A model generated the notes under the pieces. It saw only the letters and a program-made list of their open reading frames with translations. It was not told where the DNA came from and made no database searches. Position numbers and translations under genes: made by a program. Shown one piece after another: positions 1 through 14,139 of a DNA stretch of 64,000 bases. Location of the stretch: the NCBI RefSeq assembly GCF_036373705.1, contig NC_089858.1, forward strand, positions 32,035,749-32,099,748, given 5' to 3'. The stretch's first letter is position 1. Each line of letters opens with the position of its first letter. The DNA is from Amia ocellicauda. Taxonomy: Eukaryota > Chordata > Actinopteri > Amiiformes > Amiidae.

Positions 1-1500
1 GGCTCGGCCCCTTATAGCAGCAAAAGGGGGACCAACTCCATATTAATGCCCATGATTTTGGAATTAGATGAGCAGGTGTCCACATACGTTTGGCCCTGTA
101 GTATATATAAAGTGCAGAATTACAATGAACAGCTCAGGAGAATAAGTTGCTATATTATAAGTGTAGTCTGAACAGATGTGTATTGAGTAATCGCTGGATG
201 GTGGTCAGGGACTCTGCTGTCCTGACTTCAGTGGGAAGGTCGTTCCACCACTTAGGGGCCAGGGAAAAAAAGGAGCAACTCTGGAGGAAGGGGAGTTGAG
301 AGGAGGCAGAGTTAGTCTACTGATGCAATAGGACCGGAGAGGTCTGGAGGGGATGAGGGTCTTAAGGTACCTCGGTGCAGTCTGGTCGAGACAACGTTAG
401 GTAAGAGTCAAAGTCTCAAACTGGTTGCAAGTCAAGATCTGGAAACAGTGGAGGAAGCGGAGCAGTGGAGTAGCATGTACAAATCAGGGCAAAGAGACAC
501 CAGACCAGCAGGAGAGTTCTGGATGAGTTGGACCGAGTGGGTAGTAGTTTCAGGCAGGCCAGCCACACGGGAGAGAGCCAGGGTCTGGACAAACAGTTGA
601 GTCGAGTAATCGGTAAGGAAGGGTCAGATTCGTCGTATGTTGCTCAGAAACGGCAGGTGTTGAGAGTAGGAGAACGCAGGATTGAGGGTGACTCCTAGGT
701 TTCTTAGTGGAAGAAGAGTGAGACAGTGTGGTAGATTCTAAAGGAATTGAGATGAGAGATCAGCAGAAGGTGAGAATGAACAGGGAATTAAGAGGAGATC
801 AGGTTTAGAGGGGTTGAGCTTGAGGTGGTCCGAGTGCAACCAGGAGGAAATAGCAGACAGAAGAGGGAAAAGACAGGAAGATCTGGGCACAATCAGCATA
901 GAAATGTTAGGAGGAACCATGGGATGCGATGAGGGGCCCAGAGAGTGAGTGTAGAGAGAGAACAGGAGGGGGCCCAGTACAGAGCCTTGGGGTACGCCTG
1001 TGAGGAGAGCTTGAGGTGTGGATGAAGATCCCTGCCATGCCACTTGGTAGGTCCAGTCGTTGAGGTAGAAGGAGAACCAGGCTAGAGCAGTTCCAGAGAT
1101 TCCAAGGTCAGCGAGGCAGGAGAGGAGGATGGAATGATCGACAGGCAGCAGAGAGACCAATGAGGATCAGGACTGAGGAGATGGAGGCCACCCGAGCACA
1201 GTTGAGGGAGTCAGTGGCTGCCGGAGAGCCGTCTCAAGGTGTGAGTGATGGGATAGAAATAGAAATAGAGAGAGCTGACAGTGAACAGCTCTCACTCAAG
1301 GGTTTTCGAGAGAAAGGGGAGCAAAGAGACTGTAATTCTGAGGAGAGGTAGGGTCGAGGCTGTTTTTGTTGAGGGTGGAATCACAGAAGCTTGTTTGAAA
1401 GCAGGGGGAAAACAGAGAGGAGCAAGGAGGAGATGAAGGGGAGTAGATCAGGAGCAGCCGTCTGGAGGAGGCAAGTAGGGAGGGGGTCGAGAACATGATT
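1..1500 (-). mobile_element. Decayed L2-like LINE (non-LTR retrotransposon), minus orientation
   Basis: On the minus strand, 738-1160 encodes a reverse-transcriptase piece with the typical TGVPQGSVLGPLLFSLY block, preceded by a DLGISGTALAWF segment. The catalytic YxDD motif reads FYADC in the next frame at about 890, so the second Asp is lost, and frameshifts and stops are frequent. The same element occurs in plus orientation at 56338-57313, and part of its 3' portion recurs at 40620-40770. The outer boundaries are not visible and the element may start before the window. The L2/CR1-like assignment comes from the RT motifs. Confidence 0.75.
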
Positions 1501-2789
1501 CTCATTTCAATAGCAGGTGTAATTTGTTACAGACATGTAAACACTTTTAATTCCACTCACATCATCCTTCAATAATATAAACCAGTTAACATGGTAAAAA
1601 GATCGTCTTATGGAATTCAAATCCTCTTGCCAGAAATTCTGACCTTAAATAACATTAGCCTGATAGATGTATTTCTCCACTTTTTTCAGTAACATATAAT
1701 AAGGCCAAAAAAAATCAACATTTAAATTTAAAGCGACTACTGGTAAACAAAACAGGACTCATGAAAATAAAAACAGAAAGACCTAATTTTGAAAAACTGT
1801 TTCTGGCCATATTTAATACAGAACATAACTCACGCAGCATTTCACTGTTATATTGGGTGCAGTTTGCTCCATGTCTTTCGAGGATTTCATGGGCTGAAAT
1901 TTCCGCCAGGGAGGGCAGTTTCTCCCCTGATTTCGAAACTCTCAGCTATGTTCACACAGTGTTGTATTCATGATCATGGACTGTACACCTGTATCTTAAA
2001 TTCCCTGAAGTAGATTGTGGTTACAAGTATCAAGGGTAACAAAATACACCAAGTAAACTAGCACTGAGTGAAACAGCTTTTTCAACTAAAATAAATATAT
2101 AACTTAAAATAAAAAGTGATTGTGTAATTTCACCTGAGCTGCAAATAAAAACACAACTGAACAATAATCTTTATATTTTCCAATAATAATATTCAGCTAT
2201 ATATATATACCATTCCAGCAACCAGCACAAAACCATCAACACGTAGTGTTCGTCTATTACTGAAATTTAACAGATTAAAATACTTGGATTATTATTATTA
2301 TCTATTAATTTACACTGTTTTAAATTAATTAAATTAATTACAATTACACTTTGCATAGTGAAGGGTAACCTTAACTGAACTGAAAGCTTTATCTGGAGTC
2401 CTGACAAAGGTTTGAGTGCCAACAGGTATTTACATTAAACGTAACTGAAACCTACTGTTAGTGTAGAGGTTTCAACCCATTGCAGTGTTACCGTTATGAT
2501 CACCTTTTGACTTTGCCACTTTTAATTTGGGTTCTTTCTCTCCCGTCCCTGTGCAGCACAAAGCAGATCAATGGGATAATTTAATTCAATGTTAGAAGTA
2601 TGTAAAGTGACGGCTTGTCCACTCCACACTGCAGGTGCGCGGATGTACGCAGTCGCAGTAGTGGGCAACAAGTGGAAGAAACTGAAGGAAAAGCGGAAAA
2701 AAGTATTATTCGCTTTAAATCCGCAATGCCTCCTTGTCTGCACACATCTTTGTTTGTTTGTGTGTCTGATTTTATACATTTTAACGCTT

Positions 2790-2830
<41 letters not shown>

Positions 2831-4992
2831 TAACATGCTCCACAAATATATGTATTCAACGCAAATACACGGTAATACTTTATCAGAACATTCTCACATA
2901 TTTTAATCTCATTTAAATAACAGACAAACATTTCAGAGGCACACACCTAATGTTTCAATGGCAGGCTATACTGGAGCAATTCATAGGGATTGGAAGCTAT
3001 TTGTTTAAAATAATCAGTTACAAATATAACCAGGAGCTTTACAAAAATAAAATGATTCTCTCGCACATAAGTAACTACTTTGTTTCTCTACAAGTTTCTG
3101 ATGCAGGCTTTCACAATCCTCACCCCCCTTGTTCAGAAAACCACCCCAGTGGGAACCCTCAGTGTTGAGTGAGATAAAAGCATACTCGCCAAATAATGAT
3201 TAATACAGCTTAAAAAATGTCATTTTCCAAAACTTTTCATGAGACACAAGACTGTTAAGACCGATCTATTTACTTAATAAATTAAAGGCCCAGGTGAATA
3301 AATGTCTGTTTGTTCATAGCATCTCCCAGTCACGAGTATGAGCTACCGCTTTTGCATCTTAACATATTATTCTCATCTCAATGTTTGTATCAAACTCCCA
3401 GCGCTTTCCGAGATCAAGCAGACAGGTTTATCTTATAAAATCATCCTTAGTGAATGATAGCCTCTAAACCCAACTGCGAAGTCTTAAGGCTTTCGTTTAC
3501 ATACTTGAAATATCCAGACAACAGCCTACAGATTATGTAGGGCATGAGCTACAGTAGGCCTACAGACACAGGCACACAAAAAAATCACAAAAGTGTTCAG
3601 AGTAACCCAGATGTTTACGGTTATATTGCATGATGATGTTAGTGATGATGGTGGTGATTGGTATTACTACTACTACTAGAACTACTACTCCTGCTCCTAC
3701 TCTACTACTACTACAGTACAACTATAACTACTAATAAGAGCATTTATTTCCTGTACATTTAAAGCTGGTAAAATTGGTAATCTTGCACAATTGTAAACTA
3801 AGTAAAAAAATCAATAGATATGTGTGATTAATCACAAAACCACAGTATATTTCATGTTAAATGGCATATCCAGCGGTGTTCATTGTGTGGAGGTTTAGCT
3901 GAGCACTGCGATGACAGACGCGCTCGCTTGCCTCCTGCACTGCTGGCAGGTATGTATGTTCAAAAGATGGAAAGTCCTATTTTGTGGATATGGAACGGAA
4001 GTAATGAATCCACTTATTTAACCGCTGACTATTAATACATCATTCAAGAATGTAAACAGTTCTGTCGTCACACAACTTAAATATAACAATAAGCTATTCT
4101 TCCAAATCCGTTCCTGCTGGCTTTAGGCCTGTTTTAAGGGCGGTGGACGTTAAAGATGTATCGGGGATGCTCTTCAGGATGTGACATTAGTAACCTATAT
4201 TTATTTTGCATGTTAGCGCTTCTAATATTAGGATATGTCATTCGTCGTAAGAACCTCATTCATTTTCAGTGTTTTAATTGATGTTCTGTATCAATAAATA
4301 CTGTTCTTACAGACAAAGCTGTTTCGTTGCGGTTAATTACTGAATTAGACAAAACGGTAATTACAATCTAATACAGGTGTTCTTTAATTGGATTTTTTTA
4401 GTAACCTATCACTTGTACAATGAAGATGTGATAGACAGAGGTGTCATGCCTTTACTGTATAACCCCCCACACACACACACACAAACGAAAAGGTCGCTTG
4501 TGGATGCCAGGGTGCACCCGAAGCACAGCTGACAGTCAGGTCGGCTGTATAGTTAACTTAAAACGAGGCCTCGACTTTTTCTATGAATTAACTGTCAATT
4601 TTACTTTCAAAATTAAACCAATCAGTGCATTCTTGTTTATTTAATGCACTACACGTTACAAGCAATTTCTTATTCCAATATTCTAAACAATAGGCTACAC
4701 ATGATTTCCATAATAGCCTACCAAATGTAATATAATAATTATTTATGTATATGTTTATTTGGAAAATTCTGAATCTTAATAGGTTTGATATATTTACACT
4801 GAGGAACTCATGTAAATATAACTAGTATAACCTCTACATTTGTAATCAAGTAGATTCAGCTTTAAAATAAAAACTACGAAAATACACCTATAAATGCAAT
4901 ATTTTAATACATATTTTAATAGAACCAATAAAATAAATAAGCCTGCAATAGCATATAGCCTACTTAACAGAATCGTTTTCGATTTTTAATCA

Positions 4993-5025
<33 letters not shown>

Positions 5026-5035
5026 TGTTAGTGCT
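1501..5035. other. AT-rich non-coding stretch
   Basis: No exon, RNA gene or transposon recognised. It holds a (TAA)n microsatellite at 2791-2829, a degenerate TAC/ATG-rich stretch at 3610-3720 and a (TG)n run at 4993-5020. Short open frames here are low-complexity or chance. It lies in the foxf1 upstream desert and may contain enhancers, but none can be named from this sequence alone. Confidence 0.6.
4993..5020. repeat. (TG)n microsatellite
   Basis: Uninterrupted TG dinucleotide run of 28 bases, directly upstream of the truncated LINE 3' end. Confidence 0.95.
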
Positions 5036-5039
5036 AGTG

Positions 5040-5644
5040 CATAAACCCGGGTTAACCAACCCAAAAAGATATCCTCGCGTATTTGATGGCGGGTTTCCAT
5101 TGGCTTTTGCCATAATCCAGTTCAATACGTTGGATCTCGCCTACAGTGGTCCCGACCAGAATGCAACCCCCTGCCTACCTCCAAACTCTCATCTGCTCTT
5201 ACACTCCACCCAGACCACCTCGGTGTCCTTGCGCTTCCTCCACAGCCCGCTCCTTTCCCACCGTCCTTAAATGGTGAAACTACCCACCGAGGGCAGGAAC
5301 CGCACAGTCCCTGACCACCTTCAGGCGTCAGCTCAAGAAACACCTGTTCATACTGTGTAATACCGCAGACAACCTCTCCTGCAGTCTTGCTCTAATGCAC
5401 TTTCTTATTAGACGAATTTGCTCGCCTCTGCCCCTGATTATTATCGAATTTGTAGCACAGTTAATAAGTTTACTGAAAATACTTATGCCTACCCTACACC
5501 TTGGCATAAGTCAGGGATTTAACTTTTGCACCTAATTTCTATTAAGATGCTTATTGCACATTGAGGTTAATGCATTGAAAATTTGAAGACTGTAAGCAGG
5601 GTAAGGGCGTCTGCTAATCCTACTACTACTCCTACTACTACTAC

Positions 5645-5693
<49 letters not shown>

Positions 5694-5700
5694 CCTTAAT
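5040..5700 (+). mobile_element. 5'-truncated L2-like LINE 3' end with microsatellite tail
   Basis: Plus-strand 5121-5350 encodes, across frames, the C-terminal LINE segment (NSHLLLHSTQTTSVSLRF, then LPTEGRNRTVPDH and LKKHLFIL). This is followed by a 3' untranslated part and the tail motif GTAAGGGCGTCTGCTAAT at about 5600, ending in TAC/TAA trinucleotide repeats (5618-5693). 5' truncation plus a simple-repeat tail is normal for LINE insertion. The same tail motif recurs at 11435, 30740, 32010, 33870, 49270 and 61094. Confidence 0.7.
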
Positions 5701-8232
5701 TAAAAATAATTTAAAAAGTAAAGTACAGTACTGGTATTGTACTGAAGCATTTATCTGTGGTATACGCTCCAAAGTTGATTTAATGCAAGTGATCTGTGAA
5801 TAATGTTGTTATTAATACGCTAACATTTTCCTTATCCTTTATCCCTGATATCAACATGCAAGTCACAGACTTCATTTTCAGCACTGAACAGCGAATGGAA
5901 TTTTAAAAATCCTGAGATGTTCCAGACTGTAAACTACACTTCAGAGAATTGTGACATTGAGTGGGGAGGGGGTCTGACTCTGTGATCCTATCAAAGTGTT
6001 GCTGTTTTATTTTACAGGAAGAGTAAAGGCTAAATATACCGGAGAATTTAAACCTATATAGTGTTGTGTGCAGATTCGGTTAAACGTCTTATTTCCTCAG
6101 TGTGACAGCACGTCTCCCATCTCCAAGAATGCAGGGGGTTACTGAGCAGTGAATTTGAGTCTGAATGAGGTCACTGTCATTCCGACAGCTTGTTTAAGAG
6201 AGCGGGGCCATTGAACACCTGCTGAAGACTGCGCTGTATCCACCGAGTGGTGACTGATCCACTGAAAAGACGAATGCCTGCAGTTCATAGACGCTAGTGT
6301 CCTGACATCTGTTGACACGAGTTGTTTTCTATCACGTCCGTCTTTACACAGATGTTCAGTCCTACTACATTTTAAGAAAGCAACGCAATAGAACTAATTA
6401 CACATTATTCTGCATAATGGAACATTTCGTTAATTATATTATTCAAACTAATTCCATAGGCGAACAACAGGTGGAATTTTAAAGGCTAAGTCGAAGACAT
6501 CTGTAAAAATAGATACTGTATGGATATTAGTAAATGCATCAATATTTATATATACACACACAATTAACTATAGAGACACTCTACAAAGCCCCGTAACTGT
6601 GGTGATTAAAGCACGGCACAAAACAAAACAATGTCTCACACAATAGGCTACCTACATGCTTCTGCTTAAATAATCCAGTTCATTTATTTAGAAGCAATAC
6701 AACAGCGCACTCAGAAAATGACCACATACCGCCATAATATCAGTGAAGACCTTCTAATTATGTTGGTGGTGCATTTTGACATGTTGCGTTCTGCTCAGTG
6801 GTGCAGATGTTTTGTATGTCTGGAATCTATCTATTCTACGTTTTTGTGAAATCTATAAACTCAAAACAGAAAACATCGTTTCCATCCATTATCAGTTGTA
6901 TAATTAATAGTGATTCCATTTACTCTCGAAATACTTTTGCATTTCTTTAATTTAATCCGATTTAAACAGTCCTCGATCGAGTTTGCAAAATTATTCCCCA
7001 TCCTAACCCATGATGTGCAGCCGAGGAGAGTGAAGCCACATCCTTAATTAAAAAAATGAAATGAGAAACATTTTGGAGTTTTAATATGTTAAATGTTTTT
7101 GAGAATAGAATCTTCAACCACAACAATATACAATAATAATAAGCACGTTTTCATGCAAAACAAAGCTTGCCTTGAGCAATAGCCTGTGTGGGGATTTGTT
7201 TAAATCGAGTAAATTGTTCCCTATGCTGCACATTTTGGAAATCATTTGGTTTTGAACCTCTTTTGAATGGTCTGTGTTTATGCCAAACAGTTGATGAAAA
7301 TTCATACCTCACTTTCGACTTTCTTGTATCTGTCTAAACAGACAATGTCAAAATAGCATTGTGAACAACTCGTATAAAATCATCCTTAACAAGAGAATGA
7401 TAACTGCATTTCAGATTAGACAGATTGGACTTTCGTAAGTATTACTTGGATGTAAATATGCTTAAAACCATATACTTATATATGCCTACATTCTCTAGGA
7501 ATTAAATTATTACTGAGACCTATGGTTAAATTACACCTGTTTCATTAATTGTTTTATTTTTACACCAAAATACATCAGTGATGCCAGTGGTGTGAATCTT
7601 TTATTTTATTTGATGAGACTGTCTTACTTGTGAATTTGCACAATAGTACATATTTAGCAGTATCCTATTCTGAGTGCTTTGTGACTTATTTACAATTCCT
7701 CGATCCATGGCAGGACCCAGAGGAAGTTACTAAAACACGAAAGTGATTCTGTCCCCTCCATGCAGAAAACAATGCGTCTTGGAGGTCCAAAATCCTGTTT
7801 TGGCCAGAAGAATTAAAAAACCATATAGTAACATTCTAGTTCTGCTGATTACATGAAAGGGTGGGGCCCATAAATACACAGTTCAAATCAATCTAGCATC
7901 CCAATGAGAGTAATCAGTGGTCTGTTTGTAATCCCATCCTTTTTCATTAACATAAACACCACTTGAACAAAAATATACATGACCACCTACTAAGTAAGTA
8001 AAAGTGATGAGTGGGTACCCATGATTTTATTTTATACTGTTTTCAATTAAATGACAACAATGTAATATATACTGTACGTGAACCAAGCATTCAATCGTGT
8101 TTTAATGCACAGATAACTCGATTAAAATTGACAGTTTCATGTTAATAATTATATATTTTGGGAATATATAGGAATATATAAAAATAAGCTAATAGAGAAA
8201 ATGTTGGACGGACCCACAGGAACACACACACG

Positions 8233-8233
<1 letters not shown>

Positions 8234-8290
<57 letters not shown>
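8234..8290. repeat. (CA)n/(TA)n microsatellite
   Basis: About 48 bases of CA repeat followed by a short TA run. Confidence 0.95.
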
Positions 8291-8291
<1 letters not shown>

Positions 8292-10111
8292 TCCAGTAGC
8301 CTACAACAAGTATGAGGAATTGGAGTTTTAGGAGACGCCAACGGTCTGCCAGAAAACATCTATGATCACACAGTTGTTTCTTAGAACTCGTGTAAAAGGG
8401 CGGCAGTGTATTTAGACATATTCAATAATTTTAGGTTTTCATCAATAAATAAAATCACTATTGAAAGTAAGGGCTGATTTTACATTCAGCATCTTTTACA
8501 GCATATTCACACATATACAAACATATATATGGATACATGCGTGTAGATGTATGTAGACACACTGAAAACTACACAATAGGGTGTCCAAACCAGAACAACA
8601 TAATATTTTGTAAAGTCAATAACGTAACAACACTGTTATTTTCTATCACTTCTATTTTCTTAAAGAACAGACTTTTTTAACAAAAACAAAAATATTTTGT
8701 TTGATATGCTGTCCCCGTGCGTACATCATATTCGTACAGGCTATGCACTACAAAAGTGTAACATAGTTAAATGTTATTTTCAATACACATTGATATACAA
8801 AATAAATATAAAATATTTAAAGGTTATATATTCACATGCATTTTGTTCCGGAAGTGTTTTCCATTAAAACATATTTTTACAGATAACTGCGTGACTTCGA
8901 ATTATTTTTCTGTCATTACACATGTGTATATTAATTAATAGATTTTCATTTTTAAAAGTAACTTTATATTTTAATGTTTTATGAAATATCTAAAACTGTT
9001 ATCCCCCTTTTATCTAAATGGAAGTAAGGCATATACCAATTTGATTTCAGAATGTACAAACTAATACAGTAGTTTAGTTGTATGAATTGTATTATTAGTA
9101 AGTTGTATAGCATCCAATATACCGTGTCCCTAAAAACAAGAATAGACAACTTCGGCAGGAGATTTCACCCTAAAACGCACTAGAACACATTTGTTTTATA
9201 GGCGCCGCCCATTGTTCTGGTTTGATTGTGAGATGTATTTATGAGAACATTTTCGAATGCTCATAGCTATTAAGGTCCTTTTAAACTTTAGATTCCATAA
9301 CGACATGCTTTATGAAGCCACTGCTTCCAAATTCGAAGCTCTGGGATTCTTTCGTTCTGAATCACTCCGGCCTTCATGGAGCCCAAGCTGCTGCATCTTG
9401 AGAAACAGAACACTCAGAAGAACATCAAATGCCATAAATAAACAGCATTAAGGTTCGACTCCAAAACTTTGAATAACCAATATAGAGCACCATAAATCTC
9501 CATAATTACGTTAAGAAATTGATTATCGGAAAGAATATATATAACATACATTAGACCCCTAAAAGCGATTAAGAATGAACCATTTTAAATAAAGCTGGTA
9601 TAGAGATGTACCCTCATTGGATGAAAAAAGTAAACCACAATATAGTATGAAGCAAAAACTTTCCCGGCTGTGTAAGCAGACAAAACGAAATTACAATCAG
9701 TCTGTAATCCCCTACAGTGCAGTACAATTGAGACCTAGCCTACCTATTTTTTTCTCCGCTATTTTGGTTTGGCAAGGAACCATCAAATTATAACCCTGAG
9801 TGTAACCTGGCCAACACAGGTCTCCTGTTTTTCTGCAATTAAAGGACGGGATGGAGTTCATTTCCATACAGCATGCAAAGCTCCAATTTTAATGTGAAAC
9901 CATATTATTTTGAATTGTTTAATTCACTGCAATTTCAAACCATTGTCCAAGCGTGCTTTTCTGTCCAGATATTGTACAGACGTTTAAAAATACCCATAAA
10001 TAATGTGAGATTTGGGTAATATGCTTAACGTGCTATATAACAGTAACACCGACGTCTGCGCTCAGAGACAGCCAGCCTTCCACAGCGTTACATGTTTATT
10101 TGATTATTGAT

Positions 10112-10125
10112 TGGAATCAACATTT

Positions 10126-10197
<72 letters not shown>

Positions 10198-10213
10198 TTA
10201 AATGTTGATTCCA
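10112..10213. repeat. 102-bp inverted repeat built on (CA)n(TA)n(TG)n
   Basis: A 19-base arm TGGAATCAACATTTAAACA (10112-10130) is matched exactly by its reverse complement at 10195-10213. Between them the sequence runs (CA)n, (TA)n, (GT)n, so nearly the whole segment can fold into one hairpin. No target-site duplication or coding potential is visible. Confidence 0.85.
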
Positions 10214-11417
10214 TTCTATTGAACTTTAAAATGTGTATCCATATGTTCACAACCTGCACATGTATTGATGATATGACACGTAAGCAGGTAAATACATAGA
10301 TTCTTCTTTTTTTTTTTTTACCAAAATTCGCTTATACAGGCGCGATAGTGTGTGACACCAAAGTTTGCATTGCCTTCCTCAAAAGTTCAGCGTCTCACTG
10401 AGGCTTGTGTCCATTATATTATGTATTTAGATTTAGATTTGACCAGAGTTTGCGTTAAATAAGTGTGAATATCATTATATACAAGGGACTGGTTAAATTC
10501 GTATGAAAACGTTCTAACGTATTTTGTTTTTGCTGAAAATAACATATAGTAGGCCTACTATAAAAAAAAACGTAATTAACTTTTATTACATTCATGCTGC
10601 AAATTGTACATTTACTGAAATGATTATATACATAAGGTATAAACCGCGGGTGCCGTCTAGCAATAAAGCTTCTACTAACAGGCTTATATTTTAATACATA
10701 GTTCATCCCTTTTTAAAATACTGGATTGGGATTAGGAATGCAAACCAAAAATGTGGATCTTATCTTAGCGATACATCAACAATTTGTTCATCTTGTAAGC
10801 TACTTTGAAAGGCTCACCAAATGGGAGCATTCAGTGATTGTTTGAAAACGCCTGTGACAGCCGGGTTGATCACAGAGATAATAATAAATACGTCCTCGTC
10901 TGCAAATTCACTGTTGTTAAATACCACAATCTTTCAAAATAATCAAAAACTGGTCGCTACACCGTCGCTTTAATGAATTGAACATAGGGTCCATAACACA
11001 AAACAACAACAACCTATCCGTCAGATCAGTGGAGGAGGAAGTCACAAATAACAGTCTGGTCATTGTATGCGGAAGCTGATGCTGTAAGCTCATCACATAT
11101 TTTGGAACTCGAGGGAAATAATCAATTTCGTATTAAACATAAATATATAAAACAGCTGATTCAGTCAGTGAACCTTCTGTGCGCTATAGACTCCACACTT
11201 ACACATATATTATATATAACAGGGGCGAGTCAACTTAAAATAATTCAAACGCAGACCAATTTTGTAAGCATACCACCTTACTCAATTGTAGTTAATACCG
11301 TGCAGAAATAACATAAAAGTTCCACATGTTAAAACTAATATATAACATTTGTTTAAACTGTCCTATTTGGATACTTGTGCAAGCAAGTATTGTGTGAATG
11401 ATGCCGTAAAAGAGTAT

Positions 11418-11560
11418 TATTATTAAATCGTTTAGCAGACGCCTTTATCAAAGGCGACTTACAGGTTTAAACCAACTAATACATAATGCTCAACACATAT
11501 ATACCATTTTTAGGGCTAACAACGTCACGTCAACGTCAACTAAAAGTACATTAAGAAAAT
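11418..11560 (-). mobile_element. L2-like/SINE 3' tail fragment, minus orientation
   Basis: TTTAGCAGACGCCTTTATC followed by AAAGGCGACTTACA is the reverse complement of the GTAAGTCGCC...GGCGTCTGC tail shared by fish L2-type LINEs and the SINEs that use their machinery. Only the tail region is recognisable. Confidence 0.55.
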
Positions 11561-12059
11561 TGCATTACAGAAAGTCATATTTGGTAGCTTTCCGTGGCAT
11601 TAGCTGATGCACAAATAAGACAGTTCATCAAAAACAAATAGAGTAAGAGTCTGAAGAGTAACACCGAAATACAGAATGAAAGAAATTCACGAAGATGCAG
11701 AAACAGAAGATGACATAAAGTCAAAAGTATGACATAAAGTATAGTGACCACATTTTTTAGTCGACACAAGATAGCATTGCTAAATATAATTTAAATAGTT
11801 TATGTACACTGTTTACATCTGTAATACTGTATTACATTTATTTGAAGCTAAGAACATGATCCTAAAAATAAGATGGTAAACCTTCAGTTACATTCACACA
11901 AACCCGACTTGTTATCAATGCAATGAAAAGTGAATTCATGAGTTATCAATGTATAACACATTTTGCACAGAAATCTAAACATTTCAGGTGATCCGATGAA
12001 ACAAGAACTATATATTTTTTATATGTATTATATTATATATGTATGTTGCATAAATGTGT

Positions 12060-12395
12060 CCCCATATATATGTGGAATAACAAGAAGAGATAGAAAAAGA
12101 AATGAATGGATCCAAGAACAAAATATGTGACATAATTGATGCAGTGAAAATGTTAAAATGGCAATGAGACTGACACATTGCAAGATTAACAGGTCAAAGA
12201 TGGACAAAGGAAGCTATAGAATGGATCCCAAGAGATTAAAAAGAACTAGAAGACGATGGGAAGAAAATGGGAATATGAAATCATATCTTTGCCGTCAAAT
12301 GGAAAAGAGCTGTAGACCGAAGCAAGTGGAAACATCTTGGGGAGGCCTTCATCCAGCAGTGGATCGATTTAGACCGGTGTTGCTACATATATGTA
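12060..12395 (+). mobile_element. RTE-like LINE C-terminal remnant
   Basis: Plus-strand translation across frames gives ARLTGQRWTKEAIEWIPR, KRTRRRWEE and a final piece equivalent to W(K)xLGEAFIQQWIDL. These match the C-terminal end of endonuclease/reverse-transcriptase proteins of RTE-type LINEs. Stops and frameshifts show it is dead. A second scrap sharing the string AAAATGTTAAAATGGCAATG lies at 27608-27635. Confidence 0.5.
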
Positions 12396-12785
12396 TGACA
12401 AACATTATTATTATCAGTGCACAGAATTATTTCCCCATGTTTTAAAGACAGATCACATTTACTAGACTGTTGAATGTATTTGCTGAATTTAAGTTAAAAC
12501 GCTTCCTTTAAAGTAGGCTGCATTATTTCCCTATTGTTCATTTACTTGGAAATGCAAGTAAATTGTATTGTTTTTCTGTGATATACATATTGCAACAAAG
12601 TCCAACTATAATACATGAATTAAGATGTTAACATGTTATACCTATTTACTAATAATAATAACAAAGAAGAATGAAAAAAACACTTTCATGCTGCTAAACA
12701 TTCAGTCAAGACAATGAAGTATTGAAACTAAAATCTGAAAGAAACGCAAAAGTCGTTTAAATGATTCCTCTTGTTTAGTTACCCT

Positions 12786-12853
<68 letters not shown>

Positions 12854-13835
12854 GTCTTTATGTGTGGGTGGGTGTAAACACAATACGCACATATAGCTCT
12901 GATATACAAGTTTGAAGTGTTATCCTCATGCTGTTGTCAGGATTACAATATTTGCATATCAAACAAAACTGTTAAAATCTTTCAATTAATGCAGATATGT
13001 GTAAGTGTTTTTCATTATTCTTCTTCAAAAAACATACATAAGAGGTTTAGCTCAACTACTGACAAAGCAGTATTTCACATAATATGTTCTGGATTAGGTT
13101 GCGATGGGATAGAAACTGAAAACTTTGCATATAACCTGATTTAAACGGAGAATTTCTAAAATGATATGTTAGTAATGCTACTGGATTAAAAGATTACCGA
13201 ATGCAGCATTACATGCAAAAAAGAACAATTTAAGGTCAATTAATTTATCTGGAACGCGGTTCAACTTTATGACTACGGAGTTGATGCCAAATGCTGCGAA
13301 ATTCTCCCAGCGAAGTGGCCGTAAATTCCAAGGGATGCAATGTTGTCAAATATTTCATTGAAGAACGTCATGGAAAATGTGTGTACTTTCAGCTGAGAGA
13401 GTCAAATGGATAACAGCAAACTCGGGACGCTAGGTATGACCATAAAATGACCTTCTAAAAACTCCACACAGTGACTTTTCAATTAACACATTTTCCACAC
13501 TTTATTATATATAGGAACAACTTGGAACGGTTTCGTGTTCTTTTCTTAGGCTATAACTCGCCAAGATTGCTATATGCAAACACGTCTCACTGTCTTCAAC
13601 GTGTTTAAATTAAACGTGTTGTTATAATACATTTGATAACTATAATTACAAAAAATATGCATCAAGGTGGTTATACCATTAGGCCAAGATAGGTTAATTG
13701 TGTTCGTGGTGTTGAAAATATATTTTTAATTGTTTAATATTGCACGGCTAGTGCGCCCAATACTTTGCCTTTGCCTTTCAGATTTGATATTCCATAGTGT
13801 GATTGGGTTATCTTCGCTTCCGTCCGTAAATGCAG

Positions 13836-13901
<66 letters not shown>

Positions 13902-14139
13902 TGACAGACAAATTATGTTGGTATTTTATTGGTAATCCGCAAATACCAAGTAAATGCCCAGAGTGACCATAATATATGGCACTGCCCTGTCAACACCTTA
14001 TAACTGGAACATTTACAAGTTAACAAAATGCCAATCCTCTCTTGTTTTCTCTCTCTCGTTGCCAACTGGTGGAATTACTGCTGTCACTCCCCCTTCTGGT
14101 TTGTGTAAACGTTTAGGGATCAATTTGCAGAAGACTATG
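12396..14139. other. Non-coding, microsatellite-rich
   Basis: Nothing coding seen. It contains (CA)n(TA)n at 12789-12853 and (AAT)n at 13836-13900. Long open frames over 13726-13966 on both strands are produced by the trinucleotide repeat. Confidence 0.6.
13836..13900. repeat. (AAT)n microsatellite
   Basis: About 65 uninterrupted bases of AAT repeat. Confidence 0.95.

Larger units (their letters stand above)
5701..11417. other. Foxf1 upstream non-coding region
   Basis: No coding exon or transposon recognised. It contains a (CA)n run at 8234-8281 and an inverted-repeat hairpin at 10112-10213. Stretches around 7680-7960 and 9770-9960 are of balanced composition and non-repetitive, so they are the places to look for conserved non-coding elements. 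That is inference without an alignment. Confidence 0.5.

Noticed and set aside
738..1160. Host gene on the minus strand
   Set aside because: The sequence is a LINE reverse transcriptase with a broken catalytic motif.
2522..2906. Both-strand open frames with poly-Asn or poly-Ile
   Set aside because: Produced by the (TAA)n microsatellite.
13726..13966. Poly-Leu / poly-Asn open frames
   Set aside because: Produced by the (AAT)n microsatellite.
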